A DNA stretch of 64,000 nucleotides, taken from the NCBI GenBank assembly GCA_963712055.1, contig CAVQGN010000009.1, positions 1 through 64,000 on the forward strand, given 5' to 3'. The translations under genes were made by a program, and so were the position numbers. A model generated the notes under the pieces. It saw nothing but the letters and a program-made list of their open reading frames with translations. It did no database searches and was not told where the DNA came from. Positions 54,768-63,629 of the stretch are shown here, piece after piece; position 1 is the stretch's first letter, and each line of letters starts with the position of its first letter. This stretch comes from JAHBVL01 sp963712055 (GTDB lineage Bacteria > Chloroflexota > Chloroflexia > Thermomicrobiales > UBA6265).

Positions 54768-57700
54768 ATGACGTTCACCGAACATCCCGCTGCCCCTCGA
54801 CTGACCCGCCTCGAACTGCAGGGTTTCAAGAGTTTTGCCAACCGCACGGTGTTCGTTTTCGAACCCGGGATCACGGCGGTCATTGGTCCGAATGGCAGCG
54901 GTAAATCGAACATCTCTGATGGTGTCCGCTGGGTCCTCGGCGAGCAGAGCCACAGCCTTCTTCGATCGAAAAAAACTGAAGATGTGATCTTCGCTGGCGG
55001 ACAAGGAAAAGCCGCGGCTGGGATGGCCGAGGTTTCCGTCACCTTTGATAACACCACGGGCTGGTTGCCGATCGAATTCGCGGAAGTGACGGTTACCCGA
55101 CGCGCCTATCGTTCCGGAGAAAACCAGTTCCTGATCAACGGCCGCAAGGTCCGGATGAAGGACGTACATCAACTGACCGCTTCGCTTGGTCATTCCCACA
55201 CAGTCGTCGGGCAGGGATTGGTCGATACGGCGCTGAGCCAGCGTGCCGAGGAACGGCGGAGTCTTTTCGAACATGCCGCCGATCTGACCGGTCTGCAACT
55301 GAAAGCCAACGAAGCCAATCGCAATCTGACCGAAGCGGAGGCCAACGCTGATCGTATTCGCGATCTGCTTCGTGAAGTCGAGCCGAGGCTGAAGACGCTC
55401 GAGCGGGCTGCCGTGCAAGCGCGGGAATGGCAGGGGGTGCATGAACGCCTGAAATCTCTTGAGCGGGGCTATTTCACCATCGTTCTTACCGACGCGCTCG
55501 CACGGGAGGAGCAAGCGCGGTTGGTGAAAGAAGGCGAAGAGCAACAGGCCGAAACGCTACGGGAGCAAAGCGAAACGCTGCTCGAATCACTTCAATCCGC
55601 GAAATCCGCTGCTGAGCTGGCGGAAGCGGAATGGTCGCGACAGGATGCCGAACGGCAAACCCTTGCCGATCAGATCCGTCGGATCGGTCACGAACGTGAT
55701 CTTGCTCAGGAACGCTTGCGCGCGTTGCAACGGCGCCAGGAGGACATGAACGAAACCCAATTCGGCCTCGACAAGCAGGAAGCGACGGTCCGGGAAGCGA
55801 TCGTGGCGATCGACGCCGAACTCAGCACGGTCGAACAAGCTTACGAGTCGGCGCGTCGAACCCTCGAACGGAGTCGCGAAACCTTGACGGGGCAACGCGA
55901 TGCGACGCTCGCGCGGGAACGGCAGGCGGCGTCGCTGGCTGCTGCTGCTACGTCGCTCGAACGACAGATCCAGGATCTCGTGCGGAAACGGGCGTTGATC
56001 GATCAGAGACTCGAAACCGGTGGTCGCGAACGCGATCGCGCTATCGCCCAGATCGTCGATCTCGATACGCGCGTGGCGACGCTCGAAGCTCAGTTGAACG
56101 AACTCGAAACGGGCGGCGAGCGTATCGAAACCGAGCTGGAAACTATCGCTCGCTCAATGGCCAACACAAACGATCGCCTGGCGAAAGCTCGCGCCACCGA
56201 ACAGGCCGACCGTGAGCGATTTCTTGAACATCAACGTGGCCTCGCTGAGGCCGAAGCCCAGTTGACGGCGCTCCGGCGAATCAACGAAAGCGGCGCCGGA
56301 CTTTATGCTGGCGTGCGGGCTGTGCTGGCGGCGGGTCAACGGGGAGAACTTGATGGAATCCGGGGAACAGTCGCTGAACTGATTCGGGTACCCGGCATGT
56401 TCGACACGGCGGTCGAAGTGGCTCTCGGCAGCCACCTGCAGGACGTGGTGGTTGCCGATTGGCGGGATGCCGAACGCGCCATCGATATGCTCAAGCGGGG
56501 CAGAACCGGACGGGCGACCTTCCAGCCGATTTCCTCGGTCCGAGGTGGCCGCGACTTCGACCTTCCAGCCACTTTGCACAACCGGCCCGGAGTTCATGGC
56601 CGGGCCAGTGATCTGGTGGCCTACGACGACGAACTCCAACGGATCGTGCAGGCCCTTCTCGGCCGCTATCTGGTGGTGGATGACCTGCAGGTGGCCCGCT
56701 CGATGGTGGCGGAACTCGCTGGCGGTTGGAGCATGGTCACCCTGACAGGCGAAATCGCGAGGTCGGGAGGATCGGTCACTGGTGGCTCGGCTGTCCGGGA
56801 GTCTGGCATGTTGACCCGCGAACGAGAACTGCGCGATTTGCCGACCCAGATTGAAGCCCAGCGATCGACCATGGCCGAATTCGAGTCGGCACACGCCGCC
56901 AACGTCGAAGAGAGCGCTCGATTGGCGAATGACCTGCGTACGCTCGAAGAACGCAAGGTGGTGCTGGCGACAACGTTGGCTGGTCATGATGGCCAGCGGC
57001 AACGGTTAGCCGGTTGGTTGGCGGAGGTCGTTGGCGAACGCGAAAGGCTCGTGGCCGCGCAATCGCGGCTTGCGGGTTCGGATACGGACGCTGCTGATGA
57101 AATCACCGCTCTGGAACTCGAAGAACAACGACTGCTGACTGAACTCGAACGGACCCAGCAGGCTCAGGCCGAACTGCTCGAGGTCCAGCGATCCGATCGT
57201 GAAACGCTGCTGACCGTTGATACGGAAGTCCGCGAAGAAGAACAACGGCTTGCCGGTCTCGAGGAGCGTTTGCGGCTGGAGCGACGGCAAAGGGCGTCGC
57301 TGCAATCACAGATGTCCACGCTCCGAAACGAGATGTCTCAGCGTTCAGATCGGTTTGCGGTTCTCCATGCGGAGATCGAGGGGATCGAGAAACAACACGC
57401 CCGTCTCGAACATGAGGAATCTGGCCTGAACGAAAAGCGCCAGCGCGCTGACGAAGCGATTCCTCCCTTGCGCGCGGCGCTTGATGCACGACGGCAAGAG
57501 CTGAGCGACTTTGAGCGAAATCTCGAGTCAACCCGCCAGGCCATGCTGGTAGCAGAACGGGCGCTCGGCAGCAGTGAGTTGCATCTCGAACGCGTCCGCG
57601 GTGATCTGATCGGGATTCGCCAGCGTATCCAAGACGATCTCGAGCTCGATGATCCTGATCACCTCCTTACGCTTGGCGCGGAACTCGACTTGGCGGTCGA

Positions 57701-58358
57701 GGAAGCCGAACGGGAAATCTCCCGATTGAAAGAACGATTGCGCCGGGTTGGCTATGTTGGTGAGGAAGCCGTCGCCGAGTTCGAGCGTGAATCGGCGCAC
57801 TTCGCGTTTCTGCGGGAGCAACTAGACGATGTCGAAGGGGCGTCGCTTCGTTTTCACGAGTTGCTCGAAGATTTGCGGGCCACGATGCAGGAGCGATTCG
57901 ACGCAACCTTCGAGAAGGTTGCTGAAGCGTTCAGCGACGCGTTCACCACGCTTTTCGGTGGCGGCACCGCACGCTTAGTAATGGTTTCAAACGAGGATGG
58001 GGAGGGGAGCGGGGTCGATATCGTCGCGCAACCCCCTGGAAAGCGCTTGCAGTCGTTGGCTCTGCTTTCCGGTGGGGAACGGGCGTTGACCGCGGTCGCG
58101 TTACTGTTTGCGATTCTGAAGGTCAATCCGACGCCGTTTGTGCTGCTCGACGAAGTCGATGCAGCGCTCGACGAAGCGAATGTCGTCAGATTCCGGGAAA
58201 TGCTCCAAGGGCTGGCGAATGAAACTCAGGCCGTGATCATCACGCATAACCGCGGAACGGTCGAGGTCGCCAACTCTCTGTACGGAGTCAGCATGCGCGC
58301 TGATGGAGTGTCAACCGTTCTCTCGATGCGGTTGGAGGAATCTGTCGCAGCCGGATAG
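54768..58358 (+). CDS. smc: Chromosome segregation protein SMC
   Basis: ATPase of the SMC-ScpAB condensin, which compacts and separates chromosomes. ATG 54768 gives 1196 residues, the usual length. Walker A 'GPNGSGKSN' is at 40-48. Long coiled coils run either side of a hinge (about 525-650, 'GVRAVLAAGQRGELDGIRG', 'GSHLQDVVVADWRDAERA'). The C-terminal head has the ABC signature 'LSGGERAL' near residue 1100 and Walker B 'FVLLDEVDAALDEAN'. The open frame extends to 54645, where the opposite gene starts, but that part is not SMC-like. The gene is undamaged over 3.6 kb. Confidence 0.96.
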   Translation: MTFTEHPAAPRLTRLELQGFKSFANRTVFVFEPGITAVIGPNGSGKSNISDGVRWVLGEQSHSLLRSKKTEDVIFAGGQGKAAAGMAEVSVTFDNTTGWLPIEFAEVTVTRRAYRSGENQFLINGRKVRMKDVHQLTASLGHSHTVVGQGLVDTALSQRAEERRSLFEHAADLTGLQLKANEANRNLTEAEANADRIRDLLREVEPRLKTLERAAVQAREWQGVHERLKSLERGYFTIVLTDALAREEQARLVKEGEEQQAETLREQSETLLESLQSAKSAAELAEAEWSRQDAERQTLADQIRRIGHERDLAQERLRALQRRQEDMNETQFGLDKQEATVREAIVAIDAELSTVEQAYESARRTLERSRETLTGQRDATLARERQAASLAAAATSLERQIQDLVRKRALIDQRLETGGRERDRAIAQIVDLDTRVATLEAQLNELETGGERIETELETIARSMANTNDRLAKARATEQADRERFLEHQRGLAEAEAQLTALRRINESGAGLYAGVRAVLAAGQRGELDGIRGTVAELIRVPGMFDTAVEVALGSHLQDVVVADWRDAERAIDMLKRGRTGRATFQPISSVRGGRDFDLPATLHNRPGVHGRASDLVAYDDELQRIVQALLGRYLVVDDLQVARSMVAELAGGWSMVTLTGEIARSGGSVTGGSAVRESGMLTRERELRDLPTQIEAQRSTMAEFESAHAANVEESARLANDLRTLEERKVVLATTLAGHDGQRQRLAGWLAEVVGERERLVAAQSRLAGSDTDAADEITALELEEQRLLTELERTQQAQAELLEVQRSDRETLLTVDTEVREEEQRLAGLEERLRLERRQRASLQSQMSTLRNEMSQRSDRFAVLHAEIEGIEKQHARLEHEESGLNEKRQRADEAIPPLRAALDARRQELSDFERNLESTRQAMLVAERALGSSELHLERVRGDLIGIRQRIQDDLELDDPDHLLTLGAELDLAVEEAEREISRLKERLRRVGYVGEEAVAEFERESAHFAFLREQLDDVEGASLRFHELLEDLRATMQERFDATFEKVAEAFSDAFTTLFGGGTARLVMVSNEDGEGSGVDIVAQPPGKRLQSLALLSGGERALTAVALLFAILKVNPTPFVLLDEVDAALDEANVVRFREMLQGLANETQAVIITHNRGTVEVANSLYGVSMRADGVSTVLSMRLEESVAAG

Positions 58359-58371
58359 CAATCGGCTACCG

Positions 58372-59106
58372 TTAGCGGCGCCAGCCGACCGAGAGCGGTC
58401 CCTGTCGTTCGAAGTTCGGCGTGGCTTCGCTGATCGCTTTCATCTCTTCGTAAACTTCTTTATCGCGGAAGAGTAATGAGAGTAAGGCTCCCGCAATGAA
58501 GCCGCCGACGTGGGCGAAATACGCCACTCCCGCGCCAGCGAACGCCGAATCATCGAGCGATCCGATCCCCCACATGAGTTGCGAGCCGATCCAGATCCCG
58601 ATCCATATCCATGCCGGTACCATGAACACCACTGGAACGATCCATAAGAACACGGCGGTTTTGATCTTTCCACGGGGGAAGCAGATCATATAGGCGCCCA
58701 TAACCCCGGCGATCGCACCGCTCGCGCCAACCAGGGTGATCGTGCTCTCCTGGTTCATCAGAACATGCAAGCCAGAACCGGCAATCGCGCACAGTGAATA
58801 GAAGATGAAAAAGCGGACGTGCCCCATCAGGTTTTCGATGTTGTTGCCGAAAAGCCACAGAAAGAGCATGTTGCCGAGGATGTGACCCCAGCTTCCGTGG
58901 AGAAAGGCCGAGGTGTAGAGGGTGTAGAGATTGTCGCCGTTCATGATGTCGACCGGGCGGGCAGCCCAGTCGTCGAAAAACAGGTTCAGATCGATTCGGT
59001 TGAGCGTGGTTTCGTAAAACCAGATGATGAAGTTGGCGATGATCAGCCCATACAACACCCAGGGGCGGAAACGCATGCCGGCATTCTGATCACCGAGTGG
59101 AAACAT
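58372..59106 (-). CDS. Rhomboid-family intramembrane serine protease
   Basis: 244 residues with six or seven helices. The catalytic dyad is Ser129 in 'LVGASGAIAGVMGAYMI' and His199 in 'FAHVGGFIAGALLSLL', and the L1-loop/oxyanion residues 'FLHGSWGHILGNMLFLWLFG' contain the conserved Asn. Cleaves transmembrane substrates; target unknown. Six bases after the smc-side spacer begin its stop; convergent with smc, 13 bp apart. Its ATG is 12 bp downstream of the YtxH-like gene, so these two form a unit. Confidence 0.92.
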   Translation of the reverse strand: MFPLGDQNAGMRFRPWVLYGLIIANFIIWFYETTLNRIDLNLFFDDWAARPVDIMNGDNLYTLYTSAFLHGSWGHILGNMLFLWLFGNNIENLMGHVRFFIFYSLCAIAGSGLHVLMNQESTITLVGASGAIAGVMGAYMICFPRGKIKTAVFLWIVPVVFMVPAWIWIGIWIGSQLMWGIGSLDDSAFAGAGVAYFAHVGGFIAGALLSLLFRDKEVYEEMKAISEATPNFERQGPLSVGWRR

Positions 59107-59118
59107 ACGAGGGGGCTG

Positions 59119-59361
59119 TTAGCTGGGGCTCGAGGTCGTACCGAACTCCCGTTCGGGATCGGCAGCGAGCCATTCGTAAGCGGGTTGAGTCGGCGTTTCT
59201 TCTTGCGGCGACCAGACTTCCATCCCGGTGAGCTGGAAGAGTCGCGCCTCGATGGTGTCGACAAGGCTTTCGCGCGTTTCGTCGCCCGGACGTGGAGCGG
59301 TCCAGATGCCATACGCGGCTCCGGCCATCCCGCCGATGATTGCGCCTTTCCAGAATCCCAC
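59119..59361 (-). CDS. Small YtxH-like protein
   Basis: 80 residues beginning 'MGFWKGAIIGGMAGAAYGIW', a Gly-rich single membrane helix of the YtxH type, followed by 'TAPRPGDETRESLVDTIEAR', which matches the usual tail ('APKSGKETR..'). The C-terminal half is soluble. YtxH proteins are general-stress proteins of unknown mechanism. It lies 12 bp before the rhomboid gene. Confidence 0.75.
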   Translation of the reverse strand: MGFWKGAIIGGMAGAAYGIWTAPRPGDETRESLVDTIEARLFQLTGMEVWSPQEETPTQPAYEWLAADPEREFGTTSSPS

Positions 59362-59452
59362 GCTGATTCACTCCTTCGTCGAGAAAATGCTCATCCCGGA
59401 TTGTAGCAGTCGAGGTGGACGAAACTCGATTTCTCTGTTCGAAACAACACAA

Positions 59453-59486
59453 GAAACCGGTCGAGGGTATTCCCTCGACCGGTTTC
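59453..59486. terminator. Perfect 15-bp hairpin terminator
   Basis: Arms GAAACCGGTCGAGGG and CCCTCGACCGGTTTC pair perfectly around a TATT loop, 24 bp past the stop of the minus-strand beta-propeller-like gene; a T-rich stretch follows on that strand. Confidence 0.8.
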
Positions 59487-59509
59487 GCGACATGCCTGGT
59501 TGCAGAGGG

Positions 59510-60734
59510 TTACCCCGTTGCGGCCACGCCTTCGCACTTGACGACCATGCCGGATGGCTCACCGGGACCCATGCCGATCGAATTGATCGTGACGTAAAGC
59601 GTGCCGTTGGCGTCAACATAGTTGCCGTGGGGGACGAACAGGCCATCCTGAACGACGGCAAGCGAACCGTCATTGCCCATACGGGCGACGAAACCGGGTG
59701 CTGGCATCTCACCGGAGAAGTCGGTTGTCCCCTGGGTCACGTAGACGAACCCATTGCCGCCTCGGGTGATGCTGAACATGAACATGCCAGGTGCGCCCTT
59801 GCCCGAAACAACGCCGTCAGCGTTGATCGAGACAATGGATGGTGCTTCCCATTCCTCACTCAGGAGGATGACGTGGAGCAGACCGTTGGCGTCAAAGGCT
59901 GGCTCCAGCGGAACAGCCTGACGAACTGCCATCGGATCCTCAGGTCGTGCTTCGCCCGCGAGTTCCTGCATCGATGGAATCACCGCAAAGAGTTCGAACG
60001 AGCCATCTTCGGGATTGACCTTGTAGATGGTGTTTCCGCCAGCATCAGCGACATAGAGCATGCCGTCGGGTCCAAGTGTCATCCCGTAGAGGTTCGGATT
60101 GACATCAGTGCCGTCGGGGTTGTTGGCGACCTCGTAGGAGCCCAGTTCTGCGACGAGTGAGACTCTCGCCGCTGGCTTTGTCGATCTTGATGATCGAATT
60201 CTCGAACTCGAGTGGTTCGATCTCGAGCGCAACACCTTCCAAAGAGGCAAAGAACGCGGTACCGGCGGCACCACCTCCGATCGAAACCCAGAGCGTATCG
60301 CCTGTATCCACAATACCAGCTGGGCCGACTCCTCCATAGGATGGAAGACCGCCTGCGAGCACTGATTGCGTGCCATCCGGTGCGATCATGGTGACTTGGC
60401 CCGACGCACCCCGAACATAGATTGGTTCCTGCTCCCCTTCAGCAACAGCGGTGCCCTCGCCTGGCGTGCCTTCAGCCGACGGCGGTGGGAAACCGACATC
60501 ATCGCCGCCGTTGCCAGCTTCCGTCACGAAGACCGTGCCATCCTCGGAGACGACCAGATACCGCGGATCGTTGAGACCCTCGGCAACGACCGAGCACGTG
60601 TCCGGAAAGAGTGCCGGCATGCCGTCGCCTTCAACGGCCTCTGGCGTGCCTTCCTGCGCAAGTGCTGTCGCGCCAGACAAGGCAAACACCAGCGTAAACA
60701 GAAACACCGCTACGAACCTGAACCCCTGATTCAT
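59510..60734 (-). CDS. Secreted ScyD/ScyE-like beta-propeller protein, frameshifted
   Basis: From ATG 60734 (ribosome site GGAAGAGG) the product has a Sec signal ('FVAVFLFTLVFALSGATALA') and an EGTPEAVEG linker. Propeller-like repeats follow: 'NDPRYLVVSEDGTVFVTEAG', then 'VTMIAPDGTQSVLAGGLPS'. Near 60170 the frame changes, after which 'VNPNLYGMTLGPDGMLYVAD' and 'YVDANGTLYVTINSIG' continue the pattern to the stop. One indel explains the shift; the stitched length is about 408 residues. The family is named for scytonemin-cluster proteins but is widespread in Chloroflexota and Actinobacteria, without known activity. Confidence 0.78.
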
Positions 60735-61013
60735 CAACCTCTTCCTTTCTCGATCATGAAATGAACGCGGTCCGTGCGCCGCACCGCCCCTGCCGTCCAC
60801 CCTCCTTTCTTCCTTCAGTTGTAGCGCCATCTCAGCACATTCTGCATTTCCAATCAGCATATGTCAATAGTTGCCTGAATGGAGTATGTAACCGCAAATT
60901 CGGCTGGCAATGACAGCGGATTAGACCGTTAAGGCGCAGAGTGGCACGTGACGTCTGGGAGGCGGTGTATGCTGCTATCGCGAGATACGACGAGACAAAG
61001 CGGGAGCGATTCG

Positions 61014-62132
61014 ATGCGGATCAGAGAAATCAGAACGATTGGATTGAGTGGCGGCACTCCGCAAGGTGGCTGGTCTTTCGAACTGAATCCTGAAGACAGT
61101 TTGCATACGCTCGTGGTGGTTGAAACAGACGAGGACGTGCGGGGAATTGGCGCGTCGTTTACCGATTCAGGACTGGTCCGGGAGGCGGTTCGAGTGCTCG
61201 AACCGCTCTGGCGGGACGAAAACCCCCTCGAACCTGAACGGGTCAGCGAGAAGCTCCATCAGAACACCTTCTGGATGGGTCGCGGCGGGTCGATCACCCA
61301 CGCGATCAGCGGGATTGATATCGCGCTTTGGGACATTCTTGGGAAAGCCACCGGACAGCCAGTCGGGCGATTGCTGGGCGGGCGTTATCGCGACCGCGTC
61401 CGACCCTATGCTTCCGTTCTGATGGACGAACCGGCCGCATTGACCGAGACGCTGACACGGGTGCGGGAAGTGGGTTTCCGGGCGGTGAAGATCGGCTGGG
61501 GGCCGTTTGGGCGAGTGAGTAATGCGATGGACGAAGCGATCGTTGCCACTGCTCGCGATGTACTTGGACCGAACACCGAACTGATGGTCGACCCTGGTGC
61601 CAGCGACGCCTTCTGGCCGAACGGCTATGCGTGGGCTCTGCGGACCTCGAGGATGCTGCAAGGATATGACGTGGCTTGGTTCGAGGAACCACTCCGTCCT
61701 GATGCGCTCGAGGATTTCGTAGCGTTGCGACGCGCGACCGAGATCCCGATTTCGGGTGGAGAGGTGCTGACCAGACGCCAGTCATTTCGACCCTGGTTGG
61801 AAGCGGGTGCGTTCGACATCGTCCAGCCCGATGTCTGCAAGGTCGGCGGCATTAGCGAGGAGCGGAAGATCGGTTGGATGGCGCAGGAGTTCGGTGTCCA
61901 GCTGATACCCCACGGTTGGAACACCGCTGTTGGACTGGCGGCCGACTTGCAACTTGCGTCCGCGCTGATGCAGACGGACAAAGTCGAATACCTCCAGGGA
62001 TCACCCTATATCGACGATATCAAGGTAGGAGGGTGGCCCCTCGACGCGGACGGAATGCTGCCAATTCCGGATGCTCCGGGTCTCGGGATCGAACTCGACT
62101 GGGATGTCGTCGATCGGTACGGAAACCGCTGA
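61014..62132 (+). CDS. Enolase-superfamily (mandelate racemase/muconate lactonizing) enzyme
   Basis: 372 residues from ATG 61014 (frame open from 60948). The capping domain is followed by a modified TIM barrel with metal ligands Asp193 ('MVDPGA'), Glu224 ('WFEEPLR') and Glu250 ('SGGEVLTRRQ'). Base residues are Lys159 ('AVKIGWG', where the second Lys of the KxK motif is Gly) and His300 ('PHGWNTAVG') with Asp273 ('QPDVCK'). His-Asp dyad plus one Lys points to acid-sugar dehydratase, racemase or cycloisomerase activity; the substrate is unknown. Confidence 0.9.
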   Translation: MRIREIRTIGLSGGTPQGGWSFELNPEDSLHTLVVVETDEDVRGIGASFTDSGLVREAVRVLEPLWRDENPLEPERVSEKLHQNTFWMGRGGSITHAISGIDIALWDILGKATGQPVGRLLGGRYRDRVRPYASVLMDEPAALTETLTRVREVGFRAVKIGWGPFGRVSNAMDEAIVATARDVLGPNTELMVDPGASDAFWPNGYAWALRTSRMLQGYDVAWFEEPLRPDALEDFVALRRATEIPISGGEVLTRRQSFRPWLEAGAFDIVQPDVCKVGGISEERKIGWMAQEFGVQLIPHGWNTAVGLAADLQLASALMQTDKVEYLQGSPYIDDIKVGGWPLDADGMLPIPDAPGLGIELDWDVVDRYGNR

Positions 62133-62191
62133 AAGCTCGGCTGAAGTGCTAAAATCGCGACGATTCCCCACGTCAATGGGAGGATGCTGCT

Positions 62192-62440
62192 ATGTCGACC
62201 ACCCATCTCCGAACCGCTGACGATCTGATCACCATCCCCGAGGCATGCCGGATCGTGCGCCGATCTGGAGAGTCGCCTATGCTCTTTGGCGGTGAACACC
62301 AACCTGAGGCGAGCGAGATCGTGCCATGGTTTGCGCTTTCAGTGGCTGATCTTTTCTGGCGGATGGTTTACGCGTTGCCACCGTTCAGTTCTCGTCACAC
62401 CAATGGTCTGTTTCCAGGAGACTCTTCGCTCCTCACATGA
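62192..62440 (+). CDS. Small HTH-like or remnant protein coupled to the LuxR gene
   Basis: 82 residues with a good ribosome site (GGGAGG) and an ATGA overlap with the LuxR gene, favouring real translation. The start 'LITIPEACRIVRRSGESP' looks like the first helices of an excisionase/MerR-type HTH, but the remainder loses the pattern, so it may be degraded. No assignment is made. Confidence 0.45.
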   Translation: MSTTHLRTADDLITIPEACRIVRRSGESPMLFGGEHQPEASEIVPWFALSVADLFWRMVYALPPFSSRHTNGLFPGDSSLLT

Positions 62441-63585
62441 CCCCTTCAACGGACACCGTTTTACTCGCGGCATCGAGAATCGCACACCTGGCAAAACGCC
62501 AGGTGTTGCCTCTTGAAGCTGCCAGCGAAATCGCCACGATCCTGGAAGCGGCGGTTGGCTGGGATGGCTTCCGGATGTTTGGCATCGACCCGCAAACCAG
62601 TCTGGTCAATCGCTTGCTCGGAGCGAGTGAGAACGATGCTTCGGTGCGCAGGATTTGGCTGCAAACAGTCTATCTCGCGCCCCCGGTCGTTCCCTATGCT
62701 GATCTGACGACGCAACTGCGACATCGCTGGTCGGCTGTCGCGTTTCAGGAGTATCAGAATCAGTCGTTTGGCTTTCCGTCTGATGTGCTGGAGATGGTCA
62801 ATCCCCGTGATCATCGCCGTTTTTACAACGAATCAGAGACGCCGGCTGGCGGCGTGCTCTTTGTCGGGTTTCAATCGCGGGGCCGGGCGCTCGCCTCCCT
62901 TACAGCCTATCGAAGGGACCAGCGGCGACCTTTCAAGGCCGAGGAAGTATCCCTGATCAGCGATCTGGCTGGACAGGCAAGCCAGGTGCTCGAGCAAAGT
63001 CTGTTTCGCGAGCGGGTTCTGGCGGCGGTTTCTCGTGACAATCCGATTGACGCGACCGGCGTCTTGATCCTCGGATCGACCGGAGAGATCGAGGTGCTGA
63101 CGCCTGCCGGAGAGCGCTGGCTCGATGAGCTGATGGAGCCGTCCGCGAGCGATCGTGATGAGTTTCCAATGGCAGTCTGGGCCGCCATGCGAGGGTTGCA
63201 GGAATCACCCGGCAAGCAGGCATTTTCCATCGACGTTGAATCGCGAGTCGGACCGGTCCGGGTCGAAGCAGCGGCAGCGAACGACCAGGGCGCCATTGCG
63301 CTGGTCATCGCGGGGGCAGGTCGAAACGCTCGTCCGAGAGTCCCGGAATCGTGGCACCTTACGCCGAGGCAGGCAGAGATGGTGATGATGCTGGTCACCG
63401 GCGCTTCCAACCGGGAACTCGCGGAAGCGATGTTTGTTACTGAAAACACGGTCGAATGGCATCTTCGGCAGATCTATCGACAATTGGAGGTGCGCTCGCG
63501 AGCGCACCTCCAATCGCGTTTTTTCCGGGAGGTGCTGCTCGATGGCGCTCACGGCACGATCCCTGGCGGTTTAACGCCCGAATAG
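62437..63585 (+). CDS. LuxR-type transcription regulator
   Basis: 382 residues. The N-terminal 300 residues have GAF/PAS-like character ('RRPFKAEEVSLISDLAGQ') and no phosphoacceptor receiver domain. The C-terminus is a LuxR HTH: 'LTPRQAEMVMMLVTGASNRE' and 'TENTVEWHLRQIYRQLEVRS'. The codons right after the recognition helix, for 'LEVRSRAHLQ', form a 32-bp perfect palindrome (separate entry). ATGA overlap with the upstream small gene. Possible ligand and targets are unknown. Confidence 0.85.
   Translation: MTPSTDTVLLAASRIAHLAKRQVLPLEAASEIATILEAAVGWDGFRMFGIDPQTSLVNRLLGASENDASVRRIWLQTVYLAPPVVPYADLTTQLRHRWSAVAFQEYQNQSFGFPSDVLEMVNPRDHRRFYNESETPAGGVLFVGFQSRGRALASLTAYRRDQRRPFKAEEVSLISDLAGQASQVLEQSLFRERVLAAVSRDNPIDATGVLILGSTGEIEVLTPAGERWLDELMEPSASDRDEFPMAVWAAMRGLQESPGKQAFSIDVESRVGPVRVEAAAANDQGAIALVIAGAGRNARPRVPESWHLTPRQAEMVMMLVTGASNRELAEAMFVTENTVEWHLRQIYRQLEVRSRAHLQSRFFREVLLDGAHGTIPGGLTPE
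63483..63514. promoter_or_regulatory. 32-bp perfect palindrome inside the LuxR gene
   Basis: Arms of 16 bp, ATTGGAGGTGCGCTCG and its exact complement, with no loop. It is within the HTH-coding end of the regulator gene. It could be an operator, a strong mRNA or cruciform structure, or a relic of insertion. Confidence 0.7.
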
Positions 63586-63629
63586 ATTGAACGAAGCGGG
63601 CGCCAGCAAACCGGCTTCGTTGTAGCTGA

